Shown here: positions 4,650 through 6,712 of the stretch, in pieces
How the letters are laid out: the number at the start of each line of letters is the position of its first letter
How positions within the stretch are numbered: position 1 is the first letter of the stretch
Notes under the pieces: generated by a model
Database searches by the model: none
The model's input: the letters and a program-made list of their open reading frames with translations, nothing else
What the model was told of the DNA's origin: nothing
Position numbers and translations under genes: made by a program
Assembly: GCA_001564205.1 (NCBI GenBank)
Contig: LKMY01000089.1
Coordinates: forward strand, 1 to 6,712
Source: Nanohaloarchaea archaeon PL-Br10_U2g5
Lineage (GTDB): Archaea; Halobacteriota; Halobacteria; Halobacteriales; Haloferacaceae
DNA: 6,712 nucleotides
Direction of reading: 5' to 3'

Positions 4650-6712
4650 ATGAGTTCCTCGAGGGATAAGACAACGCTAATCAAAGGAGTTCTCGCAGGA
4701 GTGGTGGTAACGAAGATCTTATATCTTATTCCGGGGGTCAACTTGTTCGGGCCGATACTCGGCGGAGCGACCACCGCGTTCATCATCAATCGAGGACCGT
4801 GGGGCGGGTTGAAGTCGGGGTTTATTAAGGGGATCGCGATGACACTGCCGGCGATCATACTGGCGGTGTTCTTTGCGCCGATGCTCGCCGAGATCCCGCT
4901 GATCGGCGGTCTACTCGCGGGGAGTGTGGTTATCGTCGTCGCAATCGTCGTCTTACACTCGGTCACTCTCGGCATGGCCGGTGGATTCGTCAGCGGGTTT
5001 ATCGCCCAGAAAGTGCGATCGTCGTCACCCGTCGAGACGACGGCCAAGACGACTGCAACCGCTGCGAATACCGCGGCAAAAACGACTGCGGCGGCGTCGA
5101 ACACGGTCGACAGCGCGAAAGACACGTACTCACAACACCGCGACGTCGAGCAGGGCGAAGCCTCAGAGAATGACGCTGCTTCACACCGCGATGGGAACGC
5201 TGACCAACCCGCCGAGACGGCCGCAAGCGACACCACCGGTGCAGCCGATTCCGAGAGGGAAAGCGCTCAGAACGCCGGCTCTGGCCCGTCAAGTAGCTCG
5301 GGCACCCAGTCGGGAGCGACGGCGCAAAGCGGGGCGAATCGCGGTGAAACTGTATCACCAGGTTCGGAGAGAGATGCCGCAAGACAGAGCGAATCGGACC
5401 AGACCGCCCAGAGCGCCCCGTGTGTGAGCTGTGGTTCGCTGGTGCCCCTCGACGCGCGATTCTGCCCGGAGTGTGGCGCCGAATCTCCACTCAGTGACGC
5501 CGCGTCGGCGAAGACGACGAACGCTCGCGACGGACGGGGCGCATCGAGGACATCATCCTTCGCGCGGGACCATCACGGGTCGCAATCTGATGGTCGAACT
5601 CACGTTGACCACTCCATCGCCGAGGCGGCTGACACGGTCGCCAGACGAGAGCAGCCGAGTTCGGATGCCGCAGAGCGACTCTGTCGAGTCCTCTCTGATC
5701 CCGGGGCGGACCAGACCAGCATTGAATCCGCTCTCCGTGACGCCATCGAGCGCTTAGAGGGAGACGCTGCGCTCGCCGAGGCCGTCTCCGGGTTCGATGA
5801 CTCACCGACGACTCGTCAGTTGGAGTCGGCCCGGAGTCGCGTCTCTCGAAGCAACAGTAGCGCTGTTGCTGGACTGCTGTCGGTATTTGATAAGACGATC
5901 CAACTGGCCGACGAACGCGACCGGTCTGAATCGGAGCGCGACCGACACCGTGAGGCGGTCGAGCGACTCTGTCGGGCGGTCGACGCCGATGGTTCCCTCA
6001 ATCTCGGCTCCGGAGATATGGCCGAGCGAGCGTCCGCGCTCGCCGACGCGGTCGAACGGGGCGACGTCGTGATCGAATCTTCGGGTTCTTCGCTCGAACA
6101 GGTCGTCGACGAGCTTCGAGCAGCGGTTCGCCCGCAGTCGCCACAGACGAGACGACTGCTCGATGCGCTCGAAACCGGCGATGAGATGACGGTGGTGGAA
6201 GAGCTCCGGACAACCGTCGAGCGTTTCGACGAACTCGAAGAAGTACAGGCTGCACTCACCGATATCGAGACGTACGACGTCCGTCGCCGGATCAATTCGC
6301 TGGAAGAAGAGCTTCAGCGTGCCGATGGGAGCGTGTACCGGCACCTCGCTGATCGGGTCCGGGAGCTAGAGGCGATGCTGGAAGCGGACGGTGTCGATGA
6401 TATACAGCTGTACGCCATCTACCAGGAATGCACGTTCTACGATCGGACGCTTATCCCGCGCCTCTCCCGGTCATCGGACGCCTCAGAGGCTGTCGATATC
6501 GACCGGCGCGCGCGCGATATCGAATCGCGAATTGCAGCGATCAACGACGACTACGTCTCCGTTCGTGCTGATCATAATCATACGATTCCGAATCACTTTC
6601 TTGGGCTCGCTGACACGCTCGCCGAGCGCGCCCGCCGGACGAGCGACAGACAGCCGCAGCAGGCGGCTGGCCAGTTGGCGGCGGCGGACGATGTTCTCGA
6701 TCATGTCGAAGA
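4650..6712 (+). CDS. Gene D: membrane domain + zinc ribbon + long helical protein (3' end outside window)
   Basis: The frame is open from the ATG at 4650 to the window edge: 687 complete codons with no stop. Residues 10-118 are a multi-pass membrane domain (hydrophobic segments near 10-47, 59-79 and 85-118) with Gly-rich features such as IPGVNLFGPILGG and GMAGGFVSGF, reminiscent of the haloarchaeal DUF5518 type. Residues 122-256 are a Thr/Ala/Ser/Gln-rich, probably disordered linker. A zinc ribbon follows at Cys258, Cys261, Cys272 and Cys275 (CVSCG...FCPECG), then another polar linker (278-335). From about 340 to the edge the protein is charged and helical, with likely coiled coils and an ERLCR motif repeated at 342-346 and 438-442. 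The ATGs at 4631 and 4643 are in another frame that stops at 4669, so 4650 is the start. Probable role: membrane-bound scaffold with a cytoplasmic helical part. I do not recognise the whole protein, and its C-terminus is unseen. Confidence 0.85.
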   Translation, partial: MSSSRDKTTLIKGVLAGVVVTKILYLIPGVNLFGPILGGATTAFIINRGPWGGLKSGFIKGIAMTLPAIILAVFFAPMLAEIPLIGGLLAGSVVIVVAIVVLHSVTLGMAGGFVSGFIAQKVRSSSPVETTAKTTATAANTAAKTTAAASNTVDSAKDTYSQHRDVEQGEASENDAASHRDGNADQPAETAASDTTGAADSERESAQNAGSGPSSSSGTQSGATAQSGANRGETVSPGSERDAARQSESDQTAQSAPCVSCGSLVPLDARFCPECGAESPLSDAASAKTTNARDGRGASRTSSFARDHHGSQSDGRTHVDHSIAEAADTVARREQPSSDAAERLCRVLSDPGADQTSIESALRDAIERLEGDAALAEAVSGFDDSPTTRQLESARSRVSRSNSSAVAGLLSVFDKTIQLADERDRSESERDRHREAVERLCRAVDADGSLNLGSGDMAERASALADAVERGDVVIESSGSSLEQVVDELRAAVRPQSPQTRRLLDALETGDEMTVVEELRTTVERFDELEEVQAALTDIETYDVRRRINSLEEELQRADGSVYRHLADRVRELEAMLEADGVDDIQLYAIYQECTFYDRTLIPRLSRSSDASEAVDIDRRARDIESRIAAINDDYVSVRADHNHTIPNHFLGLADTLAERARRTSDRQPQQAAGQLAAADDVLDHVE

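Noticed and set aside
4625..5236. A 203-codon open frame on the minus strand over the start of gene D
   Set aside because: It is the antisense of the hydrophobic and low-complexity part of D. The plus frame runs 687 codons without a stop and carries a clear zinc ribbon.
6505..6518. Alternating GCGCGCGCGCG tract that could form Z-DNA
   Set aside because: It is inside the D coding frame, encodes ordinary RRARD residues and is short; such runs are common in GC-rich genomes.
1..6712. CRISPR array, insertion sequence, tRNA or attachment site
   Set aside because: No regularly spaced repeats, no transposase-like reading frame, no tRNA-like cloverleaf and no long flanking direct repeats were seen on reading the window.

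Overview
The window looks like chromosomal DNA from a haloarchaeon (class Halobacteria). The predicted proteins are rich in Asp and Glu, the codons are GC-biased, and the gaps between genes carry archaeal TATA-like boxes. Several of these boxes sit at the distance expected for leaderless or near-leaderless transcripts. No tRNA, rRNA, CRISPR array, transposase or phage gene is visible.

Layout from left to right: (1) the 5' end of a BolA-family gene on the minus strand, cut by the left edge. (2) Gene A (plus, 220-1818), a single-pass membrane-anchored protein with an acidic linker, a helical body and a small C-terminal domain; I do not recognise its family. (3) A short gap with a perfect 10-bp inverted repeat and a TATA-like box. 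(4) Gene B (plus, 1950-3599), a divergent tubulin/FtsZ-superfamily GTPase with an N-terminal C2H2-type zinc finger on a Ser/Ala/Asp-rich linker. It looks like the Tubulin_2 / FtsZl group rather than FtsZ1, FtsZ2 or CetZ. (5) Gene C (minus, 3686-4432), an integral membrane protein with about seven hydrophobic segments, convergent with B. (6) An AT-rich divergent promoter region. (7) Gene D (plus, 4650 to the right edge, no stop), with an N-terminal multi-pass membrane domain, a long low-complexity linker, a CxxC...CxxC zinc ribbon and a long helical region.

The most interesting reading is that A, B, C and D form one locus: a non-canonical tubulin-like GTPase surrounded by three membrane proteins. 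Two of these (A and D) carry helical segments that look weakly alike. From established knowledge, Makarova and Koonin (2010) proposed that FtsZl proteins belong to membrane-remodelling systems; the gene set here would be a haloarchaeal variant with different partners. That functional link is inference from gene proximity and architecture. B and C are convergent and C and D divergent, so the four genes are not a single operon.
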